Shown: positions 27,048 to 35,155 of the stretch, piece by piece | Position numbering within the stretch: the stretch's first letter is position 1 | Layout: each line of letters opens with the position of its first letter | NCBI GenBank assembly: GCA_021778845.1 | Contig: JAJYBU010000012.1 | Coordinates: forward strand, 1-64,000 | Direction of reading: 5' to 3' | DNA length: 64,000 bases | Source of the DNA: Acidobacteriota bacterium | Lineage (GTDB): Bacteria; Acidobacteriota; Terriglobia; Terriglobales; Acidobacteriaceae | Made by a program: the position numbers and the translations under genes | Notes under the pieces: model-generated | The model's database searches: none | Told to the model about the DNA's origin: nothing | What the model saw: the letters and a program-made list of their open reading frames with translations, nothing else

Positions 27048-28160
27048 ATGCGCACCTTCATCGTCCGCGCCGCCGCCCTCGCCCTCTTGGCGCTGCTCCT
27101 CACCCCAATCTCCCGCGCCCAAACCCCAGCCCAAACCCCAGCCCAAACCCCAGCAAAGCCCTGGCCCATCCGCGCCGTCATCGTCACCACCTTCGAGATC
27201 GGCGCCGACACCGCCGACACTCCCGGCGAGTTCCAGTTCTGGGTCGAGCGCGAGCATCTCTCCGAGACCCTCCCCTTCCCCGGCGGCCCGCTCGACGCCC
27301 ACGACCCCTCCGGCACCCATCCCCTCCGCACCAACCCCGACCACACCATCCTCGGCATGGTCAGCGGCACCACCCTCGTCAACGCCACCGCCTCCATGAT
27401 GGCTCTCGGCCTCGACCCCCGCTTCGACCTCACCCACGCCTACATCCTCATCAACGGCATCGCCGGCGTCGATCCCGCCGTCGCCTCCATCGGCTCCGCC
27501 GCCTGGGCCAACTTCGTCGTCAACGACGTCGCCCGCGAGATCGATCCCCGCGAAGCTCCCTCCGACTGGCCCTACGGCATCTTCCCCTCCGGAGCCCTCC
27601 GTCCCGCCCCCGACGCCGTCCCCCAAACCGCCTGGGCCCGTTCCAACCTCTACACCCTCAACCCCTCCCTCACCGCCTGGGCCTACGCCCAAACCAAAGA
27701 CCTTCCCCTCGGCGACGACCCCGTCGTCGCCGCCTACCGCGCCGGCTTCACCAACCACCCCGCCGCCCGCCGTCCACCCTTCGTCCTCATCGGAGCCACC
27801 TTCTCCAGCGACTACTACTGGCACGGCCGCATCATGACCCAATACGCCCGCGACTGGGTCCATCTCTACACCGCCGGCCGCGGCACCTTCACCACCTCCC
27901 AGATGGAAGACGCCGGCTTCCTCAACGCCATCGAGCGCCTCAACAACCTGCATCGCGTCGACGCCAACCGCGTCCTCGTCCTCCGCTCCGCCTCAAATTT
28001 CACCGAGCAGCGCCCCAACCACACCGCCGCCGAGACCATCACCGAGCCCTACATCGGCTCCCGTCTCGCCCTCGAATCCGCCTACCGCTGCGGCTCCACC
28101 GTCCTCCACAAACTCCTCGCCGACTGGCCCTCCACCTTCGCCCGCATCCCTGCCAACTAG
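27048..28160 (+). CDS. purine nucleoside permease (NUP family), exported
   Basis: 370 residues with a signal peptide (MRTFIVRAAALALLALLLTP) followed by three QTPA repeats, which reflect a short tandem DNA repeat. The mature part reads PIRAVIVTTFEIGADTADTPGEFQFWVER, ILINGIAGVDPAVASIGSAAWANFVVNDVARE and SDYYWHGRIMTQYARDWVHLYT, which is the NUP family. Members were named for purine nucleoside transport in yeast; in bacteria they are secreted and look related to nucleoside phosphorylases, so an enzymatic role is possible. Monocistronic by spacing. Confidence 0.88.
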   Translation: MRTFIVRAAALALLALLLTPISRAQTPAQTPAQTPAKPWPIRAVIVTTFEIGADTADTPGEFQFWVEREHLSETLPFPGGPLDAHDPSGTHPLRTNPDHTILGMVSGTTLVNATASMMALGLDPRFDLTHAYILINGIAGVDPAVASIGSAAWANFVVNDVAREIDPREAPSDWPYGIFPSGALRPAPDAVPQTAWARSNLYTLNPSLTAWAYAQTKDLPLGDDPVVAAYRAGFTNHPAARRPPFVLIGATFSSDYYWHGRIMTQYARDWVHLYTAGRGTFTTSQMEDAGFLNAIERLNNLHRVDANRVLVLRSASNFTEQRPNHTAAETITEPYIGSRLALESAYRCGSTVLHKLLADWPSTFARIPAN

Positions 28161-28290
28161 CCTCCAAACCTCTCCGGGATTAGACTTGTAAAGGGCCCAA
28201 CGCTCCACTGCCGCTCTTATCTATGAAACCCTCATCCACGAAGCCTCAAGCGTTCCGCGCTCCCTCCCGAGTGAGCTAAGACAAACGACG

Positions 28291-29919
28291 ATGGCCACCC
28301 CCGTTCTCACCCCTAAAGCCGCTGGCTCAACCTCCATCCTCGAAGCCAAGCTCGCAAAATCATCTCCCGGCAAAGCCGGCACCATCCTCTTCAGCATCCT
28401 GCTCGCCGGCGGCCTGCTCTTCATCGGCGACAGGCTCTCCGCCGATCTTGCCCTCGTTCACTCTCCCTCCATCTTCCCCTTCATCCTCCTCGGCATCGCA
28501 CTCCTCATCGCCCTCGGCTTCGAGTTCGTCAACGGCTTCCTCGACACCGCCAACGCCGTCGCCACCGTCATCTACACCCACTCTCTCGACCCCCACGTCG
28601 CCGTCGTCTACTCCGGCATCCTCAACTTCATCGGTGTCCTGCTCAGCTCCGGCGCCGTAGCCTTTGCCATCGTCGGCCTCCTTCCCGCCCACCTCTTCCT
28701 CAACATCGACAAGGGCTCCGACTTCTCCATGGTCTTCGCCGTCCTGGTCGCAGCCATCGCCTGGAACCTCGCCACCTGGTGGAGAGGCCTTCCCGTCTCC
28801 AGCTCCCACACCATGATCGGCTCCATCCTCGGCGTCGCCCTCAGCTACCAACTCCAGCAAGGTGCCGGCCGCTCCACCGGCCTCGACTGGAGCCAGATCA
28901 AAAAAGTCCTCGAAGCTCTTCTCATCTCGCCCGTCATCGGCTTCGTCTTCGCTGGCGTCGTTCTCCTCCTGTTCAAACTCATCGCCCGCGACCCCCGCCT
29001 CTACAAGCAGCCCGAAGGCAGCGCACCTCCGCCCATCTACATCCGCGCCCTGCTCATCCTCACCTGCGGCGGCGTCTCCTACGCCCACGGCTCCAACGAC
29101 GGCCAGAAGGGCATGGGCCTCATCATGCTCATCCTCGTCGGCACCGTCCCCACCGCCTTCGCCCTCAACCACCACCTCAGCCCCCGCGACGTCCAGGGCT
29201 TCGCCGCCATCTCCACCCAGGCCTCCACCGCCGTCAGCCACTACCTCGACCCCCGAGCCTCCATCGCCGCACCCGACCCCGAAGTCGAACTCAACCGCTT
29301 CCTCACCACCCGGACCTACCACAGCAGTGTGATCCTCGCACTCCAGCAGCAGATCGACACCCTCCGCACCGAGGCCGACTCCTACGGTTCCATCGCCCGC
29401 GTTCCCTCCACCATGCAGGCCACGGTTCGCAACCAGATGTACCTCACCGGCGAGACCCTCCGCCTGCTCCCCACCACCCCCGGCGCTCCAACCCTCTACC
29501 CCGCCGACACCGCCGTCTTCTCCACCTACCGCGGCTACCTCGACCGCTCCACGCACTTCATCCCCACCTGGGTCAAAGTAGCCGTCGCTCTGGCTCTCGG
29601 CCTCGGAACCATGGTCGGATGGAAGCGCATCGTCATCACGGTCGGCGAAAAAATCGGCAAATCCCACCTCACCTACGCCCAGGGAGCCGCCGCCGAACTC
29701 GTCGCCATGTGCACCATTCTGGTCGCCGACGTCTACGGCCTCCCGGTCAGCACCACCCACGTCCTCAACTCCGGAGTCGCCGGCACCATGACCGCGAACA
29801 GCAGTGGCCTGCAATGGGCCACGATCCGCAACATCGCCATGGCCTGGATCTTCACCCTGCCCGTCGCCGCTCTCCTCTCCGGCACCCTCTTCTGGCTCTT
29901 CAGCCACCTCGCCGCCTAA
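28291..29919 (+). CDS. inorganic phosphate transporter, PiT family
   Basis: 542 residues and about ten to eleven helices. The duplicated PiT signature is present as FEFVNGFLDTANAVATVIYT and GGVSYAHGSNDGQKGMGLI, plus SSSHTMIGSILGVALSY and VSTTHVLNSGVAGTM. It takes up metal-phosphate by proton or cation symport. A soluble loop of roughly 130 residues between the halves (from about SPRDVQGFAAIST to HFIPTW) makes it longer than average. The start ATG follows a 130-nt spacer after the permease gene, so it has its own promoter or reads through. Confidence 0.9.
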   Translation: MATPVLTPKAAGSTSILEAKLAKSSPGKAGTILFSILLAGGLLFIGDRLSADLALVHSPSIFPFILLGIALLIALGFEFVNGFLDTANAVATVIYTHSLDPHVAVVYSGILNFIGVLLSSGAVAFAIVGLLPAHLFLNIDKGSDFSMVFAVLVAAIAWNLATWWRGLPVSSSHTMIGSILGVALSYQLQQGAGRSTGLDWSQIKKVLEALLISPVIGFVFAGVVLLLFKLIARDPRLYKQPEGSAPPPIYIRALLILTCGGVSYAHGSNDGQKGMGLIMLILVGTVPTAFALNHHLSPRDVQGFAAISTQASTAVSHYLDPRASIAAPDPEVELNRFLTTRTYHSSVILALQQQIDTLRTEADSYGSIARVPSTMQATVRNQMYLTGETLRLLPTTPGAPTLYPADTAVFSTYRGYLDRSTHFIPTWVKVAVALALGLGTMVGWKRIVITVGEKIGKSHLTYAQGAAAELVAMCTILVADVYGLPVSTTHVLNSGVAGTMTANSSGLQWATIRNIAMAWIFTLPVAALLSGTLFWLFSHLAA

Positions 29920-29958
29920 CCCACCCCACCCCACCGCTATTCCGGCGTCAAACTTAGC

Positions 29959-29992
29959 TTCGTCACCCAGAGCGCAGCGAAGGATCTCCGCA
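29959..29992 (+). repeat. REP-type element bounding the hexamer region (left)
   Basis: CGTCACCCAGAGCGCAGCGA followed by AGGATCTCCGC, close to the copy between iscS and iscU (44268). Confidence 0.65.
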
Positions 29993-30011
29993 TTGCCCCC
30001 TGCTTCTGCTC

Positions 30012-30113
30012 TTGCCCTTGCTTTTGCCCTTGCCCTTGCCCTTGCCTTTGCCTTTGCCTTTGCCTTTGCCTTTGCCTTTGCCTTTGCCTTTGCCTTTGCC
30101 TTTGCCTTTGCCT
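30012..30113 (+). repeat. hexanucleotide array 1 (17 units)
   Basis: 102 bp in exact 6-bp register, each unit TTGCNN. TTGCCC and TTGCTT units come first, then a uniform block of TTGCCT repeats. Confidence 0.9.
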
Positions 30114-30149
30114 TTTTGGTTGTCATCCCGTAGGGATCTGCTTCTTCTT
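30114..30149 (+). repeat. REP-core spacer between arrays 1 and 2
   Basis: 36 bp: TTTTGGTTGTCATCCCG, T, AGGGATCTGCTT, CTTCTT. The core is an ATCCC-GTA-GGGAT inverted repeat; 36 bp is six hexamer lengths. Confidence 0.8.
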
Positions 30150-30287
30150 TTGCTTTTGCTTTTGCCTTTGCTCTTGCTCTTGCTCTTGCTCTTGCCTTTG
30201 CTCTTGCTCTTGCTCTTGCTCTTGCTCTTGCTCTTGCTCTTGCTCTTGCTCTTGCTCTTGCCTTTGCTGTTGCTGTTGCTGTTGCTG
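30150..30287 (+). repeat. hexanucleotide array 2 (23 units)
   Basis: 138 bp in 6-bp register, mostly TTGCTC, with TTGCTT at the left end and a short block of TTGCTG at the right end. Confidence 0.9.
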
Positions 30288-30317
30288 TTTTGGTTGTCAT
30301 CCCGCAGGGATCTGCTT
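30288..30317 (+). repeat. REP-core spacer between arrays 2 and 3
   Basis: 30 bp, identical to the first 30 bp of the earlier spacer except C for T at the centre of ATCCC-GCA-GGGAT; 30 bp is five hexamer lengths. Confidence 0.8.
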
Positions 30318-30443
30318 TTGCCTTTGCCTTTGCCTTTGCTTTTGCTTTTGCTTTTGCCCTTGCCCTTGCCCTTGCCTTTGCCTTTGCCCTTGCCCTTGCC
30401 CTTGCCCTTGCTCTTGCTCTTGCCTTTGCCCTTGCCTTTGCCT
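30318..30443 (+). repeat. hexanucleotide array 3 (21 units)
   Basis: 126 bp in 6-bp register, blocks of TTGCCT, TTGCTT, TTGCCC and TTGCTC. Confidence 0.9.
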
Positions 30444-30448
30444 TTTCT

Positions 30449-30475
30449 CTCATTCCGAGCGCAGCGAGGAACCTG
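30449..30475 (+). repeat. REP-type element bounding the hexamer region (right)
   Basis: CTCATTCCGAGCGCAGCGAG followed by GAACCTG, the same family as the left boundary copy. Confidence 0.65.
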
Positions 30476-30592
30476 CCCCTCACACGCAGCGCACCCATTC
30501 CGCCCACCCTTCCCGCAACCCCAAAATAAATCCCTCAAAAACAGCCCAAAATCCGCATGTCAACCCCCGAACCACACCCCAAACCCACAAAA

Positions 30593-30668
30593 CCCTTATA
30601 AACAAAGGCGATTTCTCTTCAACAAGCCTGGCATAATCACCCCCACCCACCCGCTACAATTTAATCAG
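30593..30668 (+). promoter_or_regulatory. conserved leader block 1 upstream of scpB
   Basis: Contains TAAACAAAGGCGATT, then TGGCATA at 30629, a CCCC-rich spacer, and TACAAT at 30655. TGGCAT and TACAAT are exactly 20 nt apart. The block aligns without gaps to 46965-47040 (hscB) and 57382-57455 on the minus strand (serA). Promoter function is inferred from the -10-like TACAAT and its place upstream of genes. Confidence 0.65.
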
Positions 30669-30720
30669 TCAAGAAAAAGCAGTAACCGGCCTCAACACCC
30701 TGTGCCGTTAACTCATTTCG

Positions 30721-30830
30721 ATGCAATAGGATACCCGCAACTCCCCTGAAAAGAATACTTTACGCGCAAAAACGCAATAACCCGCGTATAGTGAACACTT
30801 TGAGCCAAAAAGTATGGGGGGGAGGGGGGT
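30721..30830 (+). promoter_or_regulatory. conserved leader block 2 upstream of scpB
   Basis: CCCGCAACTCCCCTGAAAAG, AATACTTTACGCGC, then ACTTTGAGCCAAAAAGT followed by a G7-A-G6 run. The ACTTT/AAAGT arms can form a short stem. It is homologous over its length to 57181-57302 (reverse strand, serA) and in its core to 47144-47183 (hscB). Confidence 0.65.
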
Positions 30831-30953
30831 GCACCGCTCCCCAGCAGCATCGAAAGAGCACCGCATCCAACGCCTCCGCAACCAGCAACCCCAACCCAAT
30901 CGCCCCCTCCGCCCTCACCCAGCCGCAAGATTGATACACTCAACGCTGCACCC

Positions 30954-32072
30954 ATGAGTCTCAAAGCCAAGATCGAAGCCGTCATCTACGCGTCCGAAGA
31001 GCCCGTAACGCTCGCCCAACTCACCGGCCTGCTCGGCGAGGAAGGCCAGGCCGAACTCGACGCCATCGCCGCCCAGCAGCACTCCCTCGCCCTCGAAGAC
31101 GAAGCCGTCCTCGACTCCGACTCCAGCGAGCCCGGCGAAGACGCCGCAGCCCTCAACGCCGAAGCCATCCGCTCCAACGACGCTCCCGAGCCCGAGCCCG
31201 TCGCCGCGCTCGATGCTCCCACCACCGAGTCCGAGACCGTCGAACCCGAGACCGCCGAGCCCACCGACAAGCAGCTCGCCCGCGAAGCCGCCGCAGCCGC
31301 CAAACTCCGCGAGGCCGAGCAGAAACTCGCCGCCCGCAAGCTCCGCGAGTACTTCCGCTCCCTCCTCGACCAGCTCATCGCCGACTACGCCAACGGCGAC
31401 CGCGGTCTCGAGATCCGCGAAGTCGCCGGAGGCTTCCGCCTCGGCACCAAAGCCGAATATCACGACGCCGTCCGCGGCTTCGTCAAGAGCCTCAAACCGC
31501 CGCTCAAGCTCACCCTGCAGGCCCTCGAAACCCTCGCCGTCGTCGCCTACAAGCAGCCCATCACCGCTCCCGAGGTCTCCGAGATCCGCGGCGTCGACTC
31601 CGCCGGCGTCCTCGGCTCGCTCCTCACCCGCAAGCTCGTCACCACCGCCGGCCGCAAGCAGGTCATCGGCCGCCCCATCCTCTACAAAACCACCAAGGAC
31701 TTCCTCCTCCGCTTCGGCCTCAAGGACATCAACGAACTCCCCTCCATCGAGGAGTTCGAAAAGATGGCCGGCGAACTCAACGAAGCCGTCCAGGAAGAGA
31801 TCCCCATGGAATCCGAGGCTCCCCCGTCCGACTCCCCCGAATCCGACGCATCCGAATCCGATTCCACTGAGTCGCTCGCTGAATCCTCCACTCCGGACGT
31901 CGAACTCAGCACCGATCCCATCGAACTCGAGGGCTCCAACCTCCAGCCCGTAGTGCTGGAATCCGCCAACGACCTCCCCGATGGCCAACTCGACACAATC
32001 GCCCATCCGCAGAGCGATGAAGCACCATCTCCCGAACCCTCCGGTTCCGACGACGGGCCCGAAACCGCCTGA
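30954..32072 (+). CDS. scpB: segregation and condensation protein ScpB with acidic insertion
   Basis: ScpB is the winged-helix partner of ScpA in the SMC complex. MSLKAKIEAVIYASEEPVTLAQLTGLL starts the first winged helix, and GDRGLEIREVAGGFRLGTKAEY through LETLAVVAYKQPITAPEVSEIRGVDSAGVLGSLL and GRPILYKTTKDFLLRFGL is canonical. Two parts are extra: about 90 residues of Glu/Ala/Pro-rich sequence (roughly residues 33-125) inside the first domain, and about 90 acidic Ser-rich residues after EEIPMES. At 372 residues it is nearly twice the usual size. It is separated from scpA by the SEFIR, permease and PiT genes. Confidence 0.9.
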   Translation: MSLKAKIEAVIYASEEPVTLAQLTGLLGEEGQAELDAIAAQQHSLALEDEAVLDSDSSEPGEDAAALNAEAIRSNDAPEPEPVAALDAPTTESETVEPETAEPTDKQLAREAAAAAKLREAEQKLAARKLREYFRSLLDQLIADYANGDRGLEIREVAGGFRLGTKAEYHDAVRGFVKSLKPPLKLTLQALETLAVVAYKQPITAPEVSEIRGVDSAGVLGSLLTRKLVTTAGRKQVIGRPILYKTTKDFLLRFGLKDINELPSIEEFEKMAGELNEAVQEEIPMESEAPPSDSPESDASESDSTESLAESSTPDVELSTDPIELEGSNLQPVVLESANDLPDGQLDTIAHPQSDEAPSPEPSGSDDGPETA

Positions 32073-32083
32073 TATCTTTACCT

Positions 32084-33280
32084 ATGCAGGGAGAAGTTAT
32101 AGGCGCATCAGCACAGCAGGAGACACGCATCTCGACTCGTCACATCCAGAGCCTCGATGGACTCCGTGGCGTGGCATTCCTCTCTGTTTTCTTCTTCCAT
32201 TACGGCGTCAGCGCTCATGTGAACTCCCGCTGGGTGCTATTCGCCAAGTCGATCACCGCCGGCGGATGGGCAGGCGTTGATCTGTTCTTCGTACTCTCCG
32301 GCTTTCTGATCACCGGCATCCTCCTCGACACCAGCGACGACCCCCATTATTTCCGTAATTTCTATATGCGCCGTGCGCTTCGCATCTTTCCTGTCTTCTA
32401 TGGCGTTGCGCTCATACTCCTTGCATTGACCCCGTTTCTTCACCTGCAGTGGCGGCTCGGTCACCTACCGTTCCTGTTCTACTTTGGCAACATCGCCATA
32501 CTGGGAGATCCCAGCCTGGGTGAAGTCCCGCCGTACGTCCGCATCGTCCACACCTGGTCGCTCGCCGTTGAAGAGCAGTTTTATCTCCTGTGGCCCATGG
32601 TTGTCTTTTATGTCCGAGACGCCAAGCGCCTCATCTCGGTCTGTATCGGTGGCATCGCTGCCTCGCTGCTGCTACGTCTACTATTTCTCCATATCGCTCC
32701 GCAGGATGGATGGGAGTGGTGCTACATGAGCCTTCCCAGCCATTGTGACGGTCTGTTATGCGGAGCGATCGTCGCGATACTCAGCCGCCAGATCTCACTG
32801 ACGAGAATGCTCCGCCACGTCAAGCCTGTGTTCATCGCGTCTTTCGCCGGGCTTGCGGCCATCATCTACCATAACGGCTACGCCGGCTACCACAACAACT
32901 GGTTCGCGATCGCAGGGTTTCCCCTGCTTGCCGTCTTCTTCACCTGCACCCTCCTATGGACGATCCAGCCTGGAACCAGTCTTTGCCGGCTCGGCCAGAC
33001 CCGCATTCTTCGCTTCTTCGGCAGGTACAGCTACGGCATGTACATCTACCACAACTTATTCTTCCCTCTCGTCGCCAGATTACTCGCCGTCTTGCAGCAC
33101 CGGCTTCACTCGCCATCTCTGGGAGGCGTTGCGTACGTCCTCATAGCTTTAGCTGCTACCACCATCACCTCCGTACTCAGCTTTGAACTGTACGAAAAAA
33201 GATGGCTTTCCCTAAAGTCTTACTTTCCCAACAGCAAGCCCACGAATCCATCGGAAAAACCCATACCAGTCCACTCATAG
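32084..33280 (+). CDS. acyltransferase 3 family membrane protein
   Basis: 398 residues, multi-spanning. SLDGLRGVAFLSVFFFHYG carries the family Arg and His, followed by GVDLFFVLSGFLITGILLD, YMRRALRIFPVFY and VHTWSLAVEEQFYLLWP. It likely O-acylates a cell-surface glycan or lipid; the acceptor is unknown. It begins 11 nt after scpB. A paralogue lies at 4765-5901, but the two are not close copies. Codon use is a little less C-biased than scpB. Confidence 0.87.
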   Translation: MQGEVIGASAQQETRISTRHIQSLDGLRGVAFLSVFFFHYGVSAHVNSRWVLFAKSITAGGWAGVDLFFVLSGFLITGILLDTSDDPHYFRNFYMRRALRIFPVFYGVALILLALTPFLHLQWRLGHLPFLFYFGNIAILGDPSLGEVPPYVRIVHTWSLAVEEQFYLLWPMVVFYVRDAKRLISVCIGGIAASLLLRLLFLHIAPQDGWEWCYMSLPSHCDGLLCGAIVAILSRQISLTRMLRHVKPVFIASFAGLAAIIYHNGYAGYHNNWFAIAGFPLLAVFFTCTLLWTIQPGTSLCRLGQTRILRFFGRYSYGMYIYHNLFFPLVARLLAVLQHRLHSPSLGGVAYVLIALAATTITSVLSFELYEKRWLSLKSYFPNSKPTNPSEKPIPVHS

Positions 33281-33408
33281 AACCGCTGAATGTGCTGACA
33301 CATAGCGCCCATCCTGACCTTGGTGCTCCCGCCAGATCTGCGCAGGGAACAGAACCTTTTGCAGGCTTCACGCGTCTTATAGGGGTACGATCTTGTGTAA
33401 GAGGCTCT

Positions 33409-34104
33409 ATGGATACCCGCAATAATCCCATCATCATCGACGCTCGCAATGGCAGCCGCAACGGCTTCGGAGCCGTTCCCCAAACCCGCACGACGTCCGC
33501 GCTCCTCAGCCAGGTGCTGGTCATCGCCTCCCTCGGATTCTTCACCTCGGCGGTGGGCGTCTATATCGCGCCCCCCTACTTCGCTGGCGGCGTCTTCTGG
33601 ATCTGCGTCATTGCGACCTTCGCGCTGATCTTCGCCATTCGCGCCACACGCAATACGCCCATCCTCTCGTTCGGCCTCTTCCTCCTGCTGGCCCTCGCCA
33701 TGGGCTTTGAGATCAGCCCCTGGATCAACATGCTGCTGCACACCGGGCACAGCAACGCAGTCTTCAACGCCGCTCTGACCACAGCCGTCGGCATGGGCTG
33801 CCTGGGCATCGGCGCGCAGATCTTCACCTTCGACTACCGTCGCGTGCAGAACTACGCCTTCGCCGCGCTACTGGCCTTGGTGTTGGTTGGCGTGCTCAGC
33901 ATGTTCTTCCACTTCATCTCACCCAGCGTTTACTCTTACCTGACGCTGGCCATCTTCAGCGTGCTCGTGGTCGTGGACTTCATGCGCATCCACAGGGGCG
34001 GTGACGGAGCGACCCCGGTTGAGCTCGCTCTCAGTATCTACCTCGACGGCATCAACATCTTCCTCGCCCTCACCCAGATCTTCTCCGGTGGCCGCCGCGA
34101 CTAA
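33409..34104 (+). CDS. Bax inhibitor-1 / YccA family membrane protein
   Basis: 231 residues from the ATG at 33409, which has AGAGG 5 nt upstream; the track start (33202) overlaps the acyltransferase gene. Seven hydrophobic segments are visible, starting LSQVLVIASLGFFTSAVGVYIA. The family C-terminus is present (YLTLAIFSVLVVVDFMRI ... ALSIYLDGINIFLALTQIFSG). BI-1 proteins are pH-sensitive calcium leak channels or protease modulators; the exact role is unproven here. Confidence 0.85.
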   Translation: MDTRNNPIIIDARNGSRNGFGAVPQTRTTSALLSQVLVIASLGFFTSAVGVYIAPPYFAGGVFWICVIATFALIFAIRATRNTPILSFGLFLLLALAMGFEISPWINMLLHTGHSNAVFNAALTTAVGMGCLGIGAQIFTFDYRRVQNYAFAALLALVLVGVLSMFFHFISPSVYSYLTLAIFSVLVVVDFMRIHRGGDGATPVELALSIYLDGINIFLALTQIFSGGRRD

Positions 34105-34399
34105 AGCCGCTTCCCTGTTGGTGTATTGTGAAACCTCGACTTCATGCGCCGATTTCCCCAGAGAAGATGGCGCGTGCATGCTTCGTTCGGTTCGCATAAT
34201 AGCGAGACTCATCGAACATCGTTTCTCCCGGCCCCCAGCCAGCCTCAGGCCGAAACAACGTTCCGAGCCCTTGGCCGCATCGTAAAACAGGCGAGCCTGG
34301 CGACCGCCCCTCGAAGCAATTCGGCAGCGGGGTTAGAACGAGACGGGAAGCTCCCATCATCTTCGCCACACGCTCTCCCACCAGAAGGAGGAACGTCGC
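34105..34399. other. intergenic region without a gene
   Basis: 295 nt. Only out-of-frame ORFs are present. CGCATAATAG near 34192 could be a -10 region for the DUF4142 gene, and AAGGAGGAACG just before 34400 is its ribosome site. Nothing else is evident. Confidence 0.5.
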
Positions 34400-35053
34400 A
34401 TGATCCCACAGCCATCCTGCAAGACCCTTTCCCTTGTGACCGCCCTGTTTCTAGCGAGTGCAACCGCGCTGGCCCAGCAGGGAGCCGGTCTCGGTATGCA
34501 GCAGCAGGTTCCACAGTCGACACAACAGCCCGTCCCCGGCCAGCCGGGCTCACCTGGCACCCCGGCCGCTCCGGGCACGCCCACAGATCAGGCGTCGCCC
34601 CGCGCATACGCAGATCAGGCGTTTGTCAGTGACACGTTCAAGAACAATCAGGCTCAGGTCCAGTTGAGCGAGTTGGCCCAGCAAAAATCATCCAGCCCCG
34701 ACGTGAAGCAGTTCAGCCAGCAGATGGTTAAGGTGCATACCCAGCTCACCACCCAGTTGGAGCCCATCGCGAAGCGGCTGGATGTGAGCATGCCGAAGAA
34801 GCCCTCAAGGAAAGAGAAGCACGAGATGGATAAGTTGCAAGCGCTCTCCGGGCCGGACTTCGATACCGCCTATCTGCAGGCCATGGCGAAAGAACAAGAG
34901 CATAGCCTGAAGGAGTTCAAGAGCGAAGAGGCGGCTCAGAACCCGGTCCTCCAGAAGATCGCCCAGGTGGACATGCCGGTGCTGACCCAGCACTTCCAAA
35001 TTCTTCAAAAGCTCGCCCAGGAACACAACGTGACGATTGGCGGCAGCAAGTAG
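34400..35053 (+). CDS. DUF4142 domain exported protein
   Basis: 217 residues with signal peptide (LSLVTALFLASATALAQ), then a Gln/Pro/Gly-rich linker (QQPVPGQPGSPGTPAAPG) and a helical DUF4142 bundle: AYADQAFVSDTFKNNQAQVQLSELAQQKS, VKQFSQQMVKVHTQL, and DTAYLQAMAKEQEHSLKEFKSE. A ferritin-like helical fold is presumed for the family; function unknown. A strong AAGGAGGA ribosome site precedes the ATG. Confidence 0.87.
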   Translation: MIPQPSCKTLSLVTALFLASATALAQQGAGLGMQQQVPQSTQQPVPGQPGSPGTPAAPGTPTDQASPRAYADQAFVSDTFKNNQAQVQLSELAQQKSSSPDVKQFSQQMVKVHTQLTTQLEPIAKRLDVSMPKKPSRKEKHEMDKLQALSGPDFDTAYLQAMAKEQEHSLKEFKSEEAAQNPVLQKIAQVDMPVLTQHFQILQKLAQEHNVTIGGSK

Positions 35054-35155
35054 TAGAAGCTTCAGGCCGAAGCCTGCCCTCCGGTTACATTGCTAAATAA
35101 GGCTCCTTAGCCTCAACCCAGCTCTCTCATCGCCCAAACACGCGATAATGAAGAG

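Larger units (their letters stand above)
29920..30953. other. 1-kb gene-free region: hexamer arrays plus scpB leader
   Basis: No credible gene, although low-complexity ORFs run through several frames (poly Leu-Pro, Phe-Ala or Lys-Gly). It holds, in order, a REP element, three hexanucleotide arrays separated by REP cores, another REP element, and the AT-richer leader of scpB with the two conserved blocks described separately. Between the blocks (30669-30720) I see nothing specific. Confidence 0.8.

Noticed and set aside
30012-30443. CRISPR array
   Set aside because: The units are short tandem hexamers and the spacers are near-identical REP cores, not unique spacers between constant repeats.
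28360-30507. 715-residue minus-strand ORF across the PiT gene and hexamer arrays
   Set aside because: It is antisense to a clear PiT transporter and continues as Lys/Ala/Arg low complexity through the repeats; it is a shadow kept open by high GC and the 6-bp period.
30629-30660. sigma54 promoter in block 1
   Set aside because: TGGCA is present, but the required GC element (TTGCW) is missing at the right distance in all three copies.
30012-30749. Leu/Pro-rich and Phe/Ala-rich plus-strand ORFs in the hexamer region
   Set aside because: All frames stay open because a hexamer repeat without stops has no stops in any frame; no ribosome site or non-repeat domain.
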